Below are positions 33,515 through 41,639 of a stretch of DNA of 64,000 nt, piece by piece. The stretch comes from a virus, in IMG/VR virus record IMGVR_UViG_3300031673_016569, positions 1 through 64,000 of that record, one strand, 5' to 3'. Numbering within the stretch: the stretch's first letter is position 1; the number at the start of each line of letters is the position of its first letter. The notes beneath the pieces were generated by a model that searched no databases, had not been told where the DNA came from, and was given only the letters and a program-made list of their open reading frames with translations. The translations under genes and the position numbers were made by a program.

Positions 33515-34775
33515 GGAACACGTCCTGGAGTGATTGATTGCGAATTGCCGACTGGTACTGCAGGTGATCGACAGCGCGTTTGGCCAATTCAAAAATCCCG
33601 CGATACTTCATGGAAACGGGCTTGGTCGTGAACGCCGTGGTCACGATGTATTCGACCTTAATCAACAGCCGGCGGTTGATCGGATCGATCACTTCGCGGC
33701 AACTTGCGATCATCGGGATCAGCTTCGACAGCCTGCGCTCGCGCGAGACTGAGAAATCCGAGAGCAGGTAGAGCTCGCGCGTCTTGTCGCCAAACCGGGT
33801 TTGCGCGAAGATGAATCCGCCGGCGAGGGCCCCATCGATCAGCACCAGGCAATTGAACTGGCCCGTGGTATGTTCGATGCCTTTCGCCAGGTAGACGTTT
33901 TTCAGGTACGTCATCCGCTTGCCGTCTACGACGCACACCGATACCTTGCTCGCGCCGGTGATCGCGGCAGGATCGACCGCGGTGTATTTGAACTGCACTT
34001 CGTTCGGCAGCCGGCGCCTGAACGATGCGGCCTTGTTGCTCGAATAGGTGTAGACGGGCTTATTCGAGCCATGCCATTCCGTCGTCGGCGTGCGATCGGC
34101 AAGCAACTGATCCGAGATCACGCAGTACGGGATATGCCGCTGTTCGAGCGACGCCACAAACGCGGGCAACGAGTCCGGGTCCCAAATGCCATATTTCGGC
34201 ACCGGCCAGTCGGTGTTCTCGTTCACCAGCTTGTAGATCCGCTCATAGCCGCCCTTGTAGGTCGGCGCAAAGCACGCCACGCCACCGCCGCTTTTCTCGG
34301 CCCGATCCGCCTGCTCGATGAAGTCCCCGGCGTAGTAGTTCTCGATTTTGATTTCCGCCACCAGCGTAGCGAGCTTGGGCAGCGCTTGATCCACTAACGC
34401 CCTGAACTGCTCGCGATAGTGCCGGAAGTGCACTCGGGCATACTCGTTCTTGCTGGTGAACTGGCCCATGGCGGACGCGACCATCACAGCGGCGACCCGC
34501 CCGCGAAAGTCCAGCCCGGCGATTGCGGCTTCGACAAATTCGAGCTTGCCCCGAAAGCGGATGTCGAACTCGCGCCCCATCGCCAGCGCGCCGATGCTGC
34601 AGGTCAAGAGCGACACATCGTTCGAATACACCCGGCAGCCGGGGTGGCGCTTCTTTACTGCGCGGTCAAAGCGGAAGCTCCCCGAGCAGCCGACATACAC
34701 GTCGCCCCATTGATCGAAAGGCACGGTCGAAAGCACTTGGCCGACGACCTCTTTTGGGACTGCGCCGATAAACAT
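33399..34775 (-). CDS. Methyltransferase-like/GNAT-like two-domain protein, candidate DNA modification or antirestriction enzyme
   Basis: 458 residues. Residues 1-200 look like a Rossmann methyltransferase fold: VYVGCSGSFRFDRAV (26-40), YSNDV (50-54) and FAPTYKGGYERIY (169-181) in place of the DPPY motif. Residues about 285-400 resemble a GNAT/Mom-like domain (FNCLVLIDGALAGGFIFAQ, YLLSDFSVSRERRLSKLIP). Phages are known to carry putative antirestriction adenine methyltransferases and Mom-type modifiers; this gene seems to join both. The last 38 codons overlap the ParB-like gene and look like translation in the wrong frame. Confidence 0.6.
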   Translation of the reverse strand: MFIGAVPKEVVGQVLSTVPFDQWGDVYVGCSGSFRFDRAVKKRHPGCRVYSNDVSLLTCSIGALAMGREFDIRFRGKLEFVEAAIAGLDFRGRVAAVMVASAMGQFTSKNEYARVHFRHYREQFRALVDQALPKLATLVAEIKIENYYAGDFIEQADRAEKSGGGVACFAPTYKGGYERIYKLVNENTDWPVPKYGIWDPDSLPAFVASLEQRHIPYCVISDQLLADRTPTTEWHGSNKPVYTYSSNKAASFRRRLPNEVQFKYTAVDPAAITGASKVSVCVVDGKRMTYLKNVYLAKGIEHTTGQFNCLVLIDGALAGGFIFAQTRFGDKTRELYLLSDFSVSRERRLSKLIPMIASCREVIDPINRRLLIKVEYIVTTAFTTKPVSMKYRGIFELAKRAVDHLQYQSAIRNQSLQDVFHEWLRKYAGQGGKPDRQGQAARAEAAREERALHDAAGV

Positions 34776-34827
34776 TTGGCCTGACTTTCCAGGTTAAAAA
34801 TCATACCAGTAAGACACTGGCGAGGGA

Positions 34828-34855
34828 ATTATATTTGTGCGAAAAACACACGTAA
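34828..34855 (-). promoter_or_regulatory. Promoter for the modification-gene operon
   Basis: Minus strand: a perfect -10 TATAAT (34833-34828) and a weak -35 TTACGT (34855-34850) with 16-base spacing, about 50 bases before the ATG at 34775. Confidence 0.5.
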
Positions 34856-34859
34856 CTAC

Positions 34860-34887
34860 TTGATTACGCGCGTATATTTGCTATGAT
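34860..34887 (+). promoter_or_regulatory. Promoter for the early + strand operon
   Basis: -35 TTGATT (34860-34865), 16-base spacer, extended -10 TGCTATGAT (34879-34887). It points to the ArdC-like gene, and lies back to back with the minus-strand promoter at 34828-34855. Confidence 0.55.
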
Positions 34888-35186
34888 CCTATTAAGGTTT
34901 CAATTCACCGAAACCGAGCCGGCCCGACCCGCCGCCCTGATGTTACGAAAAAGAGACGGAAACGAGTCGCAAGCGCAGCAGCAAGCGTGAGCGACCCAAG
35001 CGGGGGACACCCGGAAACACCCACCCTTAAAAAAATGGCGGCGCTCGACGTGCCGTCTATTCCCGCGTCCTTGCGCAAGCGAGGGCGTCGGAATACCGCG
35101 CCAGCCGGTAGCTGGCAAAGCGAAGCCCCGGACGGCTCACGACCGACCGGGGCTTCTAACCAAGTGAAACTTGAGAGGAGTTCCAA
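34888..35186 (+). promoter_or_regulatory. Long structured leader of the early operon
   Basis: About 300 bp between promoter and first gene. It contains a stem GCCAGC-CGGTA-GCTGGC (35099-35115) and a longer hairpin formed by AGCCCCGG and CCGGGGCT (about 35124-35155) shortly before the AGGAG ribosome site at 35174. No T-run follows, so attenuation is possible but not shown. Confidence 0.4.
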
Positions 35187-35507
35187 ATGGCTATTCAAAG
35201 TGTAGCTCAAACCGAAGCGCTCCAACGGGCGCGCACCAGCAACAGCACCGCCAACTTCAGCGCGATCTTCGAGGGGTTCGAGTCCAAAGGGATCCCGGCC
35301 GACCAGATCGAGCCGCGCGTCAACGTCCTCACCTATAACGCCTGGCTCGCCCTGGGCCGGCAAGTGCGCCGCGGCGAGCACGGCGTGAAGGTCTGCACCT
35401 TCGTCTCGATGACCAAGAAAAGCGACGAGGGCAACGCCGAATCCATCGGCAAGCGCCCGCGCATGACCACGGTGTTTCACATCACCCAAACCGATCCGGT
35501 GCAATGA
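35187..35507 (+). CDS. ArdC-like ssDNA-binding domain protein
   Basis: 106 residues. The segment [27 protein letters not shown] and the later [10 protein letters not shown] match the N-terminal ssDNA-binding (DUF1738) domain of ArdC antirestriction proteins. The C-terminal metalloprotease part of full-length ArdC is absent, so this is a one-domain form. It leads the early operon, fitting a protein needed just after DNA entry. Confidence 0.78.
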   Translation: MAIQSVAQTEALQRARTSNSTANFSAIFEGFESKGIPADQIEPRVNVLTYNAWLALGRQVRRGEHGVKVCTFVSMTKKSDEGNAESIGKRPRMTTVFHITQTDPVQ

Positions 35508-35986
35508 TGGGCGCAAAACTCCTCAATCAGGACACTGGCGCCTACCTGTCCGACGATGACGTGATCAGGATGGCAGTCGCCATCATCAATCATCGCTTCG
35601 GGCTGAAGCGCGCCTCGCTCAATTCGCCGGCGATGGTCCGCGACTACCTGAAACTTACGCTGACCGACAAAACGCGCGAAGTTTTTGTGTGCGTTTTCCT
35701 CGACGCCCAAAATCGCGTGATAGCAGTGGACGAGCTTTTTCAGGGCACGCTCACGCAAACATCGGTGTACCCGCGCGAAGTCGTCAAGGCCGCACTGCAT
35801 CACAACTGCGCGGCGGTGGTACTCGCGCATAATCATCCAAGTGGTGTTGCCGAACCTTCGCACGCTGACCAGTGTCTCACCACCACGCTGAAACAGGCTC
35901 TCGCGATGGTCGACGTGAAGGTGCTCGACCACTTCATCATCGCCGGCGATCAATCCCTGTCATTTTCAGAAAGGGGACTGCTATGA
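35504..35986 (+). CDS. radC: RadC-type JAB/MPN domain protein
   Basis: 160 residues. The metal motif [14 protein letters not shown] has the JAMM spacing H-x-H-x7-S-x2-D (about residues 108-121). Chromosomal RadC is longer and has a helix-hairpin-helix; short versions like this are frequent in plasmids and phages, where they pair with antirestriction genes. Its exact activity is unknown. The start (ATGATG) overlaps the upstream stop. Confidence 0.85.
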   Translation: MMGAKLLNQDTGAYLSDDDVIRMAVAIINHRFGLKRASLNSPAMVRDYLKLTLTDKTREVFVCVFLDAQNRVIAVDELFQGTLTQTSVYPREVVKAALHHNCAAVVLAHNHPSGVAEPSHADQCLTTTLKQALAMVDVKVLDHFIIAGDQSLSFSERGLL

Positions 35987-36690
35987 GCGACGTCCGGGAC
36001 AGAATCAGCAAGCTCCTCGCGATGGCGAACGACAGTCGCGGCAACGAACACGAAGCCGAAACCGCGATGAGGATGGCCGAAAGGCTGATGCGTCAGCACA
36101 ACATTGACGTGGCAGACCTCGAGGCCAGCACCGGCAAGCAGACGATCTACAAATGGGCGAGCGTGATTATCCCCGTCGGCGAAAAGGCCAAGCCGTGCAA
36201 CTGGAGCCCGATGTGGATGGGGTTCCTGGGCGTGGGCGTCGGCCGGTTCACCGACTGCAGGGCGTCCTGGATGGACCATCCGGAGTTTCAGCGCTGCATG
36301 AAGTTCGAAGGCGACGAGACCGATATCGAATACGCTGCCTGGCTGTTCAAGATGTTGCGCGACCACGGCTACTCGGAATCCAAATCGATCGCCGGCCGAC
36401 ACCGTGAAACCTTCCGCAAGGCCTACGCCTTGCGCCTGTGCGAGCGCATGACGGTGCTGCGTAGAGACCGTGACGTGGCGATGAAAGCGGCAGTCACGAC
36501 AGCGGGTACCGCCCTCATGGTGGTGCAGAACAAGCTGGCCCTTCGCGATGCGGAATTCGGCAAGCAGAAGGTCCGCCACCAAAGCACGAAGTTCGGCAGC
36601 CAAGGCTTTAACCAAGGCCGCTCCGCAGCGGACAAGGTCAACTTCAACCGCCCGATCGGCTCAAGCGCGCAGCCTCGGCAGCTTTCCTAG
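35983..36690 (+). CDS. DUF2786 domain protein
   Basis: 235 residues from the ATG at 35983 (AAGGGG ribosome site, ATGA overlap with the RadC-type gene). The opening [36 protein letters not shown], read in two parts, is the DUF2786 helical domain common in phages. The rest is unassigned, with a polar C-terminus. Function unknown. Confidence 0.8.
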   Translation: MSDVRDRISKLLAMANDSRGNEHEAETAMRMAERLMRQHNIDVADLEASTGKQTIYKWASVIIPVGEKAKPCNWSPMWMGFLGVGVGRFTDCRASWMDHPEFQRCMKFEGDETDIEYAAWLFKMLRDHGYSESKSIAGRHRETFRKAYALRLCERMTVLRRDRDVAMKAAVTTAGTALMVVQNKLALRDAEFGKQKVRHQSTKFGSQGFNQGRSAADKVNFNRPIGSSAQPRQLS

Positions 36691-36752
36691 ACAGCGCAGA
36701 ACACCCCTGGCCCACCCCCAGGCAACCCCTTACCAACTATCAGGAGCTCCAA

Positions 36753-37718
36753 ATGGCAGCAGAAATCGATACAAGCAACAACCGCCAGAATATGGCGTTC
36801 GTCGGACAAACCCCGTGGCACGGCCTTGGCTCACACCTGACCGCCGGCGCCGACATCGAAACCTGGCGCACCGCGGCCGGGCTCGCATGGGAAGTCGCGG
36901 AAACCGAAGTGCTCTTCCGCGATCAGACATTGGTGCGGGAGTTCCCCGATACCAAGATCCTGCTTCGCAGCGATACGCGGGCACCGCTCTCGGTCGTCTC
37001 CAAGTGGTACAACACCGTCCAACCGGGCGAAGTGCTCGGGTTCTTCGACGAGCTCGTGCGCGCCGGCGGCTTCGAACTTGAAACCGCAGGTGCACTGCGC
37101 GGCGGCAAGCGGATCTGGGCGCTGGCGCGAGTCGGCGAGGAAGCCAAGGTCGTTGACGGCGACATGATCAAGCCGTACCTGCTGCTCGCTACCAGCTACG
37201 ACGCCAGCATGGCGACCACGGCGCAGTTCACCAGCGTCCGGGTCGTCTGCAACAACACGCTGTCAGCCGCGATCGGCAACGGTGAGCAGAAGGTCAAGAT
37301 CCCGCACCTGTCCAAGTTCGACGCCAAGGCGGTGCGCGGTCAACTGCAGATCGCGGTCTCGGGCTGGGACGAGTTCCTGCTCCAGACCCGCCGCATGGCA
37401 GCCACACCGCTCGACGCCCAGGCCGCGGACTCCTACCTGCTGGACGTGTTCAAGTGCGACGTTGAAACGCTGGAGGCCCCGGAGAAGACCCGCAAGTCCA
37501 AGGCCTACAAGCGCGTCCTGGCGCTGTTCGACGGATCCGCTGTCGGCTCCGAGCTGGTCGGCCAGAGCCTTTGGGGAATGGTGAACAGCGTCACCGAATA
37601 CGTCGACCACGAGCGCGGCAAGCAGCGCGACTCGGCGCTCGATGCCGCATGGTTCGGCGAAGGCGCCAACCTCAAAGACCGCGCGTTCTCAGTCGCTCGC
37701 GAGCTGATTCACGTCTAA
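36753..37718 (+). CDS. DUF932 protein
   Basis: 321 residues behind a CAGGAG ribosome site. The opening MAFVGQTPWHGLGSHL, then RVVCNNTLSAAIG and FVDELVRAG-like elements are hallmarks of DUF932 (phage/plasmid-like TIGR03299), found widely in plasmids and phages near RadC and ArdC-like genes. Function unknown, often regarded as part of an antirestriction set. Confidence 0.85.
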   Translation: MAAEIDTSNNRQNMAFVGQTPWHGLGSHLTAGADIETWRTAAGLAWEVAETEVLFRDQTLVREFPDTKILLRSDTRAPLSVVSKWYNTVQPGEVLGFFDELVRAGGFELETAGALRGGKRIWALARVGEEAKVVDGDMIKPYLLLATSYDASMATTAQFTSVRVVCNNTLSAAIGNGEQKVKIPHLSKFDAKAVRGQLQIAVSGWDEFLLQTRRMAATPLDAQAADSYLLDVFKCDVETLEAPEKTRKSKAYKRVLALFDGSAVGSELVGQSLWGMVNSVTEYVDHERGKQRDSALDAAWFGEGANLKDRAFSVARELIHV

Positions 37719-37736
37719 GGCGAAACTGGAGCGGCC

Positions 37737-37755
37737 CTGCGGAATTGAACCGCAG
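37737..37755 (+). other. Intergenic hairpin after the DUF932 gene
   Basis: CTGCGG-AATTGAA-CCGCAG, 19 bases after the DUF932 stop, in a 98-base gap. No T-run; possibly an mRNA processing or stability element. Confidence 0.35.
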
Positions 37756-37816
37756 CGGTCGCCCTGGTGGAACCAGAGCAACTTTCCATTTAGCCGCAAA
37801 ACTAGGAGCAACAACC

Positions 37817-38251
37817 ATGCAATTCGACAAACGCAAAACCGCAACCATCCTCGCCGCACTGCGCTACTGGCAGCGCGAGGGCCTTATGTCCTCCGGCCAT
37901 GAGCAGGATATCGCCACCGACGACGACACCCTGCAATCCCTTAGCCGCCCGGAAATTGACGTTCTATGCGAGCAGATCAACATCGTGGACGAGCCGATCA
38001 CAATCGTCGTCGGCTGCGAGGGCGGGCTTGTCCAGGGCGCCAGCTCGAACGTGGAGGACATTCGCATGATCGTCCTCGACTACGACACTGAGGGCGCCGA
38101 CGAGGACGAGGTTACAGACGTTCCGCAGTCAAGTGAAGGGCCAGGAACGGCTGAAGATGTGCACGCCGTGGTCGGGCTCTGGGACGTCGAACATAATCCA
38201 AGCTGGGTGAAAGCCGTCTCCGACTGCGAGGCAAAGGCGAGGGTGTCATGA
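37817..38251 (+). CDS. Small early protein, paralogue A
   Basis: 144 residues behind an AGGAGC ribosome site. No recognised family; opening KRKTATILAALRYWQREGLM and a core VVGCEGGLVQGASSN, both repeated in the gene at 39913. It overlaps paralogue B by four bases. The acidic C-terminal half is probably disordered. Possibly a phage DNA-mimic-like or regulatory protein, but that is only a thought from its acidity. Confidence 0.7.
   Translation: MQFDKRKTATILAALRYWQREGLMSSGHEQDIATDDDTLQSLSRPEIDVLCEQINIVDEPITIVVGCEGGLVQGASSNVEDIRMIVLDYDTEGADEDEVTDVPQSSEGPGTAEDVHAVVGLWDVEHNPSWVKAVSDCEAKARVS
37859..37905 (+). repeat. Direct repeat, first copy (A module)
   Basis: 47 bases identical to 39961-40007, inside the two paralogous ORFs. 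Evidence of a recent segmental duplication. Confidence 0.85.
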
Positions 38252-38694
38252 CCAACGCACAAGCAGCAGCAAACGCGCGCAAGCCTTACGCGGACAAAAT
38301 TCGTTCCATGGTCGCAGAAAGCGACACCATGAGCGCCCACATTTCCGCACTGACCACCCTCAACGCCGCGCTGCTAACGGCGCTGAAGGAATTTGTCGCC
38401 GACGTTGACGCCGTTGGCGCCAGGGAGGTGGGGAAGGACTGGCCCGACCTGCTGGTCAGCTATAACAAGGCCAGGGCCCTCATCGCCAAGGTCCCAAATG
38501 CGGACAATCCCGCCACGCCGGCCGCAACCGACAACTGCCAGGCCTTGCTCGAGTCGGTACACGAGGAACTAAAAAACATGGGTTTTGATAGTGATGACCC
38601 AATCGACGGCGGCGACTGCTGCGAGTACCTGGGCAAACTGTTCGTGGATGTCGGGGAAGCACTCGAACGCGACGGCGCCAAGGTGACAGCATGA
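38248..38694 (+). CDS. Small early protein, paralogue B
   Basis: 148 residues. The C-terminal part (ALLESVHEEL, IDGGDCCEYLGKLFVDVGEAL) is repeated at the end of the gene at 39913. The N-terminal half is an unassigned helical region. ATGA-type overlaps with both neighbours show one translation unit. Confidence 0.7.
   Translation: MTNAQAAANARKPYADKIRSMVAESDTMSAHISALTTLNAALLTALKEFVADVDAVGAREVGKDWPDLLVSYNKARALIAKVPNADNPATPAATDNCQALLESVHEELKNMGFDSDDPIDGGDCCEYLGKLFVDVGEALERDGAKVTA
38602..38645 (+). repeat. Direct repeat, first copy (B module)
   Basis: 44 bases identical to 40453-40496; encodes IDGGDCCEYLGKLF in both genes. Confidence 0.85.
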
Positions 38695-39053
38695 AGACCG
38701 CGTCGTTTTTCACTTACGTCGGCCCGGGCAGGATCTCGATTGCACGGTTCGCTCCGCGCAACACGCCGGCCGGCTACCGAGTTTATAAGCCGCTGGCACC
38801 CGGGCCGTGGTTCAACAGCGTGTCCGAGGAAATGTACCGGGAGCTCTACTTCGCGCAACTGGCGGATCTCGACGCGGCAGCGGTGGTGGGCGATCTTCTC
38901 CACCTGGCCGCCGGTGCCGAGCCGGTGCTGCTGTGCTACGAGAGCGTCAAGGACATCGCCGCCGGCATCACCTATTGCCACCGGCACATGGTCGCCGAAT
39001 GGCTCAAGACCGAACTCGGGCTCGACGTGCCGGAAATCGGGAGCAAGCCATGA
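38691..39053 (+). CDS. DUF488-like protein
   Basis: 120 residues. The start SFFTYVGPGRISIARFAPRN and the closing VLLCYES, CHRHMVAEWL follow the DUF488 pattern (a conserved cysteine and an arginine/histidine pair near the end). Function of the family is unknown. Stop overlaps the ParB gene start as ATGA. Confidence 0.6.
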   Translation: MKTASFFTYVGPGRISIARFAPRNTPAGYRVYKPLAPGPWFNSVSEEMYRELYFAQLADLDAAAVVGDLLHLAAGAEPVLLCYESVKDIAAGITYCHRHMVAEWLKTELGLDVPEIGSKP

Positions 39054-39898
39054 AACTCCAGACCGCCTCCGTGTTCCCAAACCCGGACCAGCCGAGAAAA
39101 CGCTTCGACCCGGTGCTGTTGGCCGAGCTCGCGGAGTCGATCAAATTGAACGGCCTCATTCAGCCGATCACCGTGCGTCCCTTTCCGGACGATCGCTACA
39201 TGATCGTGGCCGGGGAGCGCCGCTGGCGCGCCCACGTCCTGGCCGGGCTTGAGACGATCGACGCCACCCTGGTCGAAGTCACCGATGGCGAGCGCGACAT
39301 TCTCGCCATCATCGAGAACCTGCAGCGTGCCGACATCACGCCCCTTGAAGAAGGCCGCGCGTTCCAGCGCATCCTTGACACCGGCGTCACCGCCGAGGAG
39401 CTTGCGCACCGGCTCGGGCTCAAGCAAGCCTGGCGCGTCACCGAGCGCACGGCGCTCTTGCGCCTGAACCCGCCCTACCTGGACCTGCTCGAAAAAGGCC
39501 ATCTGTCGCCGTCCCAGGGCACAGAGCTGGCCAGGCTCGACCCGCTTGACCAGGACACCCTTTTCGGCCTGATCGACTCCGGCCGCTGCGACACCTACGC
39601 CAAGCTGCGCGCTGCGGCGGACGCGCTACTCGCCGCGGCCAATCAGGGCGGGTTCTTCGAAAAGCCCAAGACCACCGCTGAGGAGGCCAAGGCCCTGAGC
39701 ACGTTCGAGGCCAAGATCGAGCAGATCGTGAAACTCGTCTCGAGCGGATTCAAGGACGGTGAAGTCGTCGTCTTGCAGAAGATCAATCCGCACCGCGCGG
39801 GCATCGTCGCAACCCAGATCGGGCTGATCGGCAAGCACCTGAAGCTGATCGAGCGCGAAATCCAGAAAGTCGTCGCACAAGGCGAAATCATCACCTAA
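39050..39898 (+). CDS. ParB/KorB-like partition or regulator protein
   Basis: 282 residues from the ATG at 39050. ParB signatures: RKRFDPVLLAELAESIKLNG, LIQPITVRP, MIVAGERRWRAHVLAGL (the GERRWRA motif) and IIENLQRADITPLEEGRAFQ, followed by an HTH (TAEELAHRLGLKQAWRVTER). No ParA lies beside it; the nearest ParA-like ATPase is at 42797-43684 on the other strand. Could regulate early genes, partition a plasmid-like form or act on modified DNA. Confidence 0.9.
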   Translation: MKLQTASVFPNPDQPRKRFDPVLLAELAESIKLNGLIQPITVRPFPDDRYMIVAGERRWRAHVLAGLETIDATLVEVTDGERDILAIIENLQRADITPLEEGRAFQRILDTGVTAEELAHRLGLKQAWRVTERTALLRLNPPYLDLLEKGHLSPSQGTELARLDPLDQDTLFGLIDSGRCDTYAKLRAAADALLAAANQGGFFEKPKTTAEEAKALSTFEAKIEQIVKLVSSGFKDGEVVVLQKINPHRAGIVATQIGLIGKHLKLIEREIQKVVAQGEIIT

Positions 39899-39912
39899 CC
39901 GGGAGCAAAACC

Positions 39913-40545
39913 ATGAACGCTACATTCGATAAACGTCAGTCCGCTACCATCCTAGCGGCGCTGCGCTACTGGCAGCGCGAGGGCCTTATGTCCTCCGGCC
40001 ATGAGCAAGATATTGCCACGGATGGCAACAGCATAGATGCTCTGGACGCCGAGGACATCGACGCCCTGTGCGAGCAGATCAACGTGCCCGCCGCCACGCC
40101 CATCATTGTGGTCGGCTGCGAGGGCGGGCTAGTGCAAGGTGCATCGTCGAACATCGAAGGCCTGTCCATGATCGTCCTGGACTACGACACTGAAGGCTGC
40201 GATGACGACGAGATTACCGAAGTTCCACAGTCCGACACGGTAGAGCCGGAGTCGGCCATCGTTGGATTGCACACCGTCGCGCACGATGCGCCCTGGATTC
40301 AGCAGATTGTGGCGGCTGCCGGACTCAAGGACACCGACGGAAAGCCCCTGGAGTTGGTTGCCGGAGCAGCGCAGGATTCCGGCAACTGCCGCGCACTACT
40401 CGAATCTGTCCATGAAGAGCTTGAAGGCATGGGCTTCGGCACGGATCAATCTATCGACGGCGGCGACTGCTGCGAGTACCTGGGCAAACTGTTCGTAGAC
40501 GTCGGCGAGGCTCTGGAGCGCGATGGCGCCAAGGTGACAGCATGA
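39913..40545 (+). CDS. Fused duplicate of paralogues A and B
   Basis: 210 residues. The N-terminal part copies the protein at 37817 (TILAALRYWQREGLMSSGHE, VVGCEGGLVQGASSN) and the C-terminal part copies the end of the protein at 38248 (LLESVHEELEGMGF, DGGDCCEYLGKLFVDVGEAL). The order A-B is kept, but the two are joined in one frame. Nucleotide identity is near complete in blocks, so the event is recent. Confidence 0.8.
   Translation: MNATFDKRQSATILAALRYWQREGLMSSGHEQDIATDGNSIDALDAEDIDALCEQINVPAATPIIVVGCEGGLVQGASSNIEGLSMIVLDYDTEGCDDDEITEVPQSDTVEPESAIVGLHTVAHDAPWIQQIVAAAGLKDTDGKPLELVAGAAQDSGNCRALLESVHEELEGMGFGTDQSIDGGDCCEYLGKLFVDVGEALERDGAKVTA
39961..40007 (+). repeat. Direct repeat, second copy (A module)
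   Basis: Identical to 37859-37905. Confidence 0.85.
40453..40496 (+). repeat. Direct repeat, second copy (B module)
   Basis: Identical to 38602-38645. Confidence 0.85.
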
Positions 40546-40874
40546 CCATCGAAGTATTGCGCCGCACCTTCGCCGCGTCCAAGTATCCACCTGGCAGCGA
40601 GGAGCGCGCCAGACTGAACCGAGACACGCTCACCAGCGAGTATTACACGTCGCACCGCTACATGACACGCGAGCCGTTCACGATGGACGAGGGCACGCCG
40701 CACCCAACGCAGCCCTACCTCTGCCGGACGTTCACGACAAAGGCCGAGGCGGACGCCTACGTTTCAAGGCAACGGCCGCCCATCGTCAGGGTGGTCAAAA
40801 TCGATCAGGTCGACATGTTCGCCGACCAGGCCGGGCTATTCGGCCACGTCGTGCAGCCGGGCGAACTGGAATGA
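40542..40874 (+). CDS. Small early protein with possible clamp-binding motifs
   Basis: 110 residues, no family recognised. The C-terminus contains two overlapping Q-x-x-hydrophobic-F sequences, QVDMF and QAGLF (about residues 89-101), close to the consensus by which proteins bind the bacterial sliding clamp. It overlaps both neighbours by four bases and is near the end of the early operon. Confidence 0.6.
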   Translation: MTIEVLRRTFAASKYPPGSEERARLNRDTLTSEYYTSHRYMTREPFTMDEGTPHPTQPYLCRTFTTKAEADAYVSRQRPPIVRVVKIDQVDMFADQAGLFGHVVQPGELE

Positions 40875-41041
40875 ACAGCCCAGTACCCAGGCCCAGCCGC
40901 ATCGACCCGCGCACCGCCAGGCCCGACTCCGCGTACCCGCGCCAGCAGTCCAACGCGCAACGCTACACCGACGAATTCAGCCGCGCGCTCGGCTTGAGGC
41001 CCACGCCCACATTGTTCGGCAGCAAGGTGGTGAAGGTCTAA
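40871..41041 (+). CDS. 56-residue protein ending the early operon
   Basis: ATG overlaps the upstream stop (ATGA), the same coupling seen between most genes of the operon. Sequence is proline/arginine-rich with an ending PTPTLFGSKVVKV. No known family. Confidence 0.5.
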   Translation: MNSPVPRPSRIDPRTARPDSAYPRQQSNAQRYTDEFSRALGLRPTPTLFGSKVVKV

Positions 41042-41639
41042 GCTACGCCCGGCATACACCGGGACTACTTCCCGCCACCAGCTCACTTCCCTCCGGCATC
41101 GCCACGCCAACCTGAGCACCACCAGCGCGCCAGACCGCGCCACCTGATGCCCACAGGTGCGTAACGCCACACTCACCCCAGGCCAATCGCGATTGCGGAG
41201 CTACAGACCGCGCTAGTCGCCACTCTCCAAGGCAAAATGGCTGTAACTCCCTTCCAATGCTGGTTCTAGCACATCTTACGTCCGTTTTTCATAGGAGACG
41301 GGCAGGGCACGCGACCCCCGGACACCCCCCTGGTCTATTTCGGGCACGACAAAATTTACCTACCTGACGGTCCCAGCGTGAAGAGTGGCGCCGCATTTTT
41401 CAGCCCCCCCACCATCAGCAGATCAGCAGGTCGGCCGATGGCGCGTCAGCGTGAGGAGATCCCCGCCTAAAAGTAAAGTCGAGCCCCAGTCCGGTTCCGT
41501 CGGCTCCCTGATCGGGTCAAAACTGGAAACTTGTGGCGGATCGGTGTGCGATTGAAATGACCGCTTAGCTAACGGTGCCGAAGGACACCGAAAATAGGTG
41601 TTAGCTACCCCGTACGCGAATGGTAGGACCAAGTTCGCG
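41042..41639. other. Intergenic region between convergent operons
   Basis: About 600 bp without a supported gene. A hairpin CCCGG-CATACA-CCGGG (41048-41063) lies six bases after the early operon and may aid termination, though no T-run follows. The remainder is GC-rich with no repeats or ORF that I can support. Confidence 0.5.
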
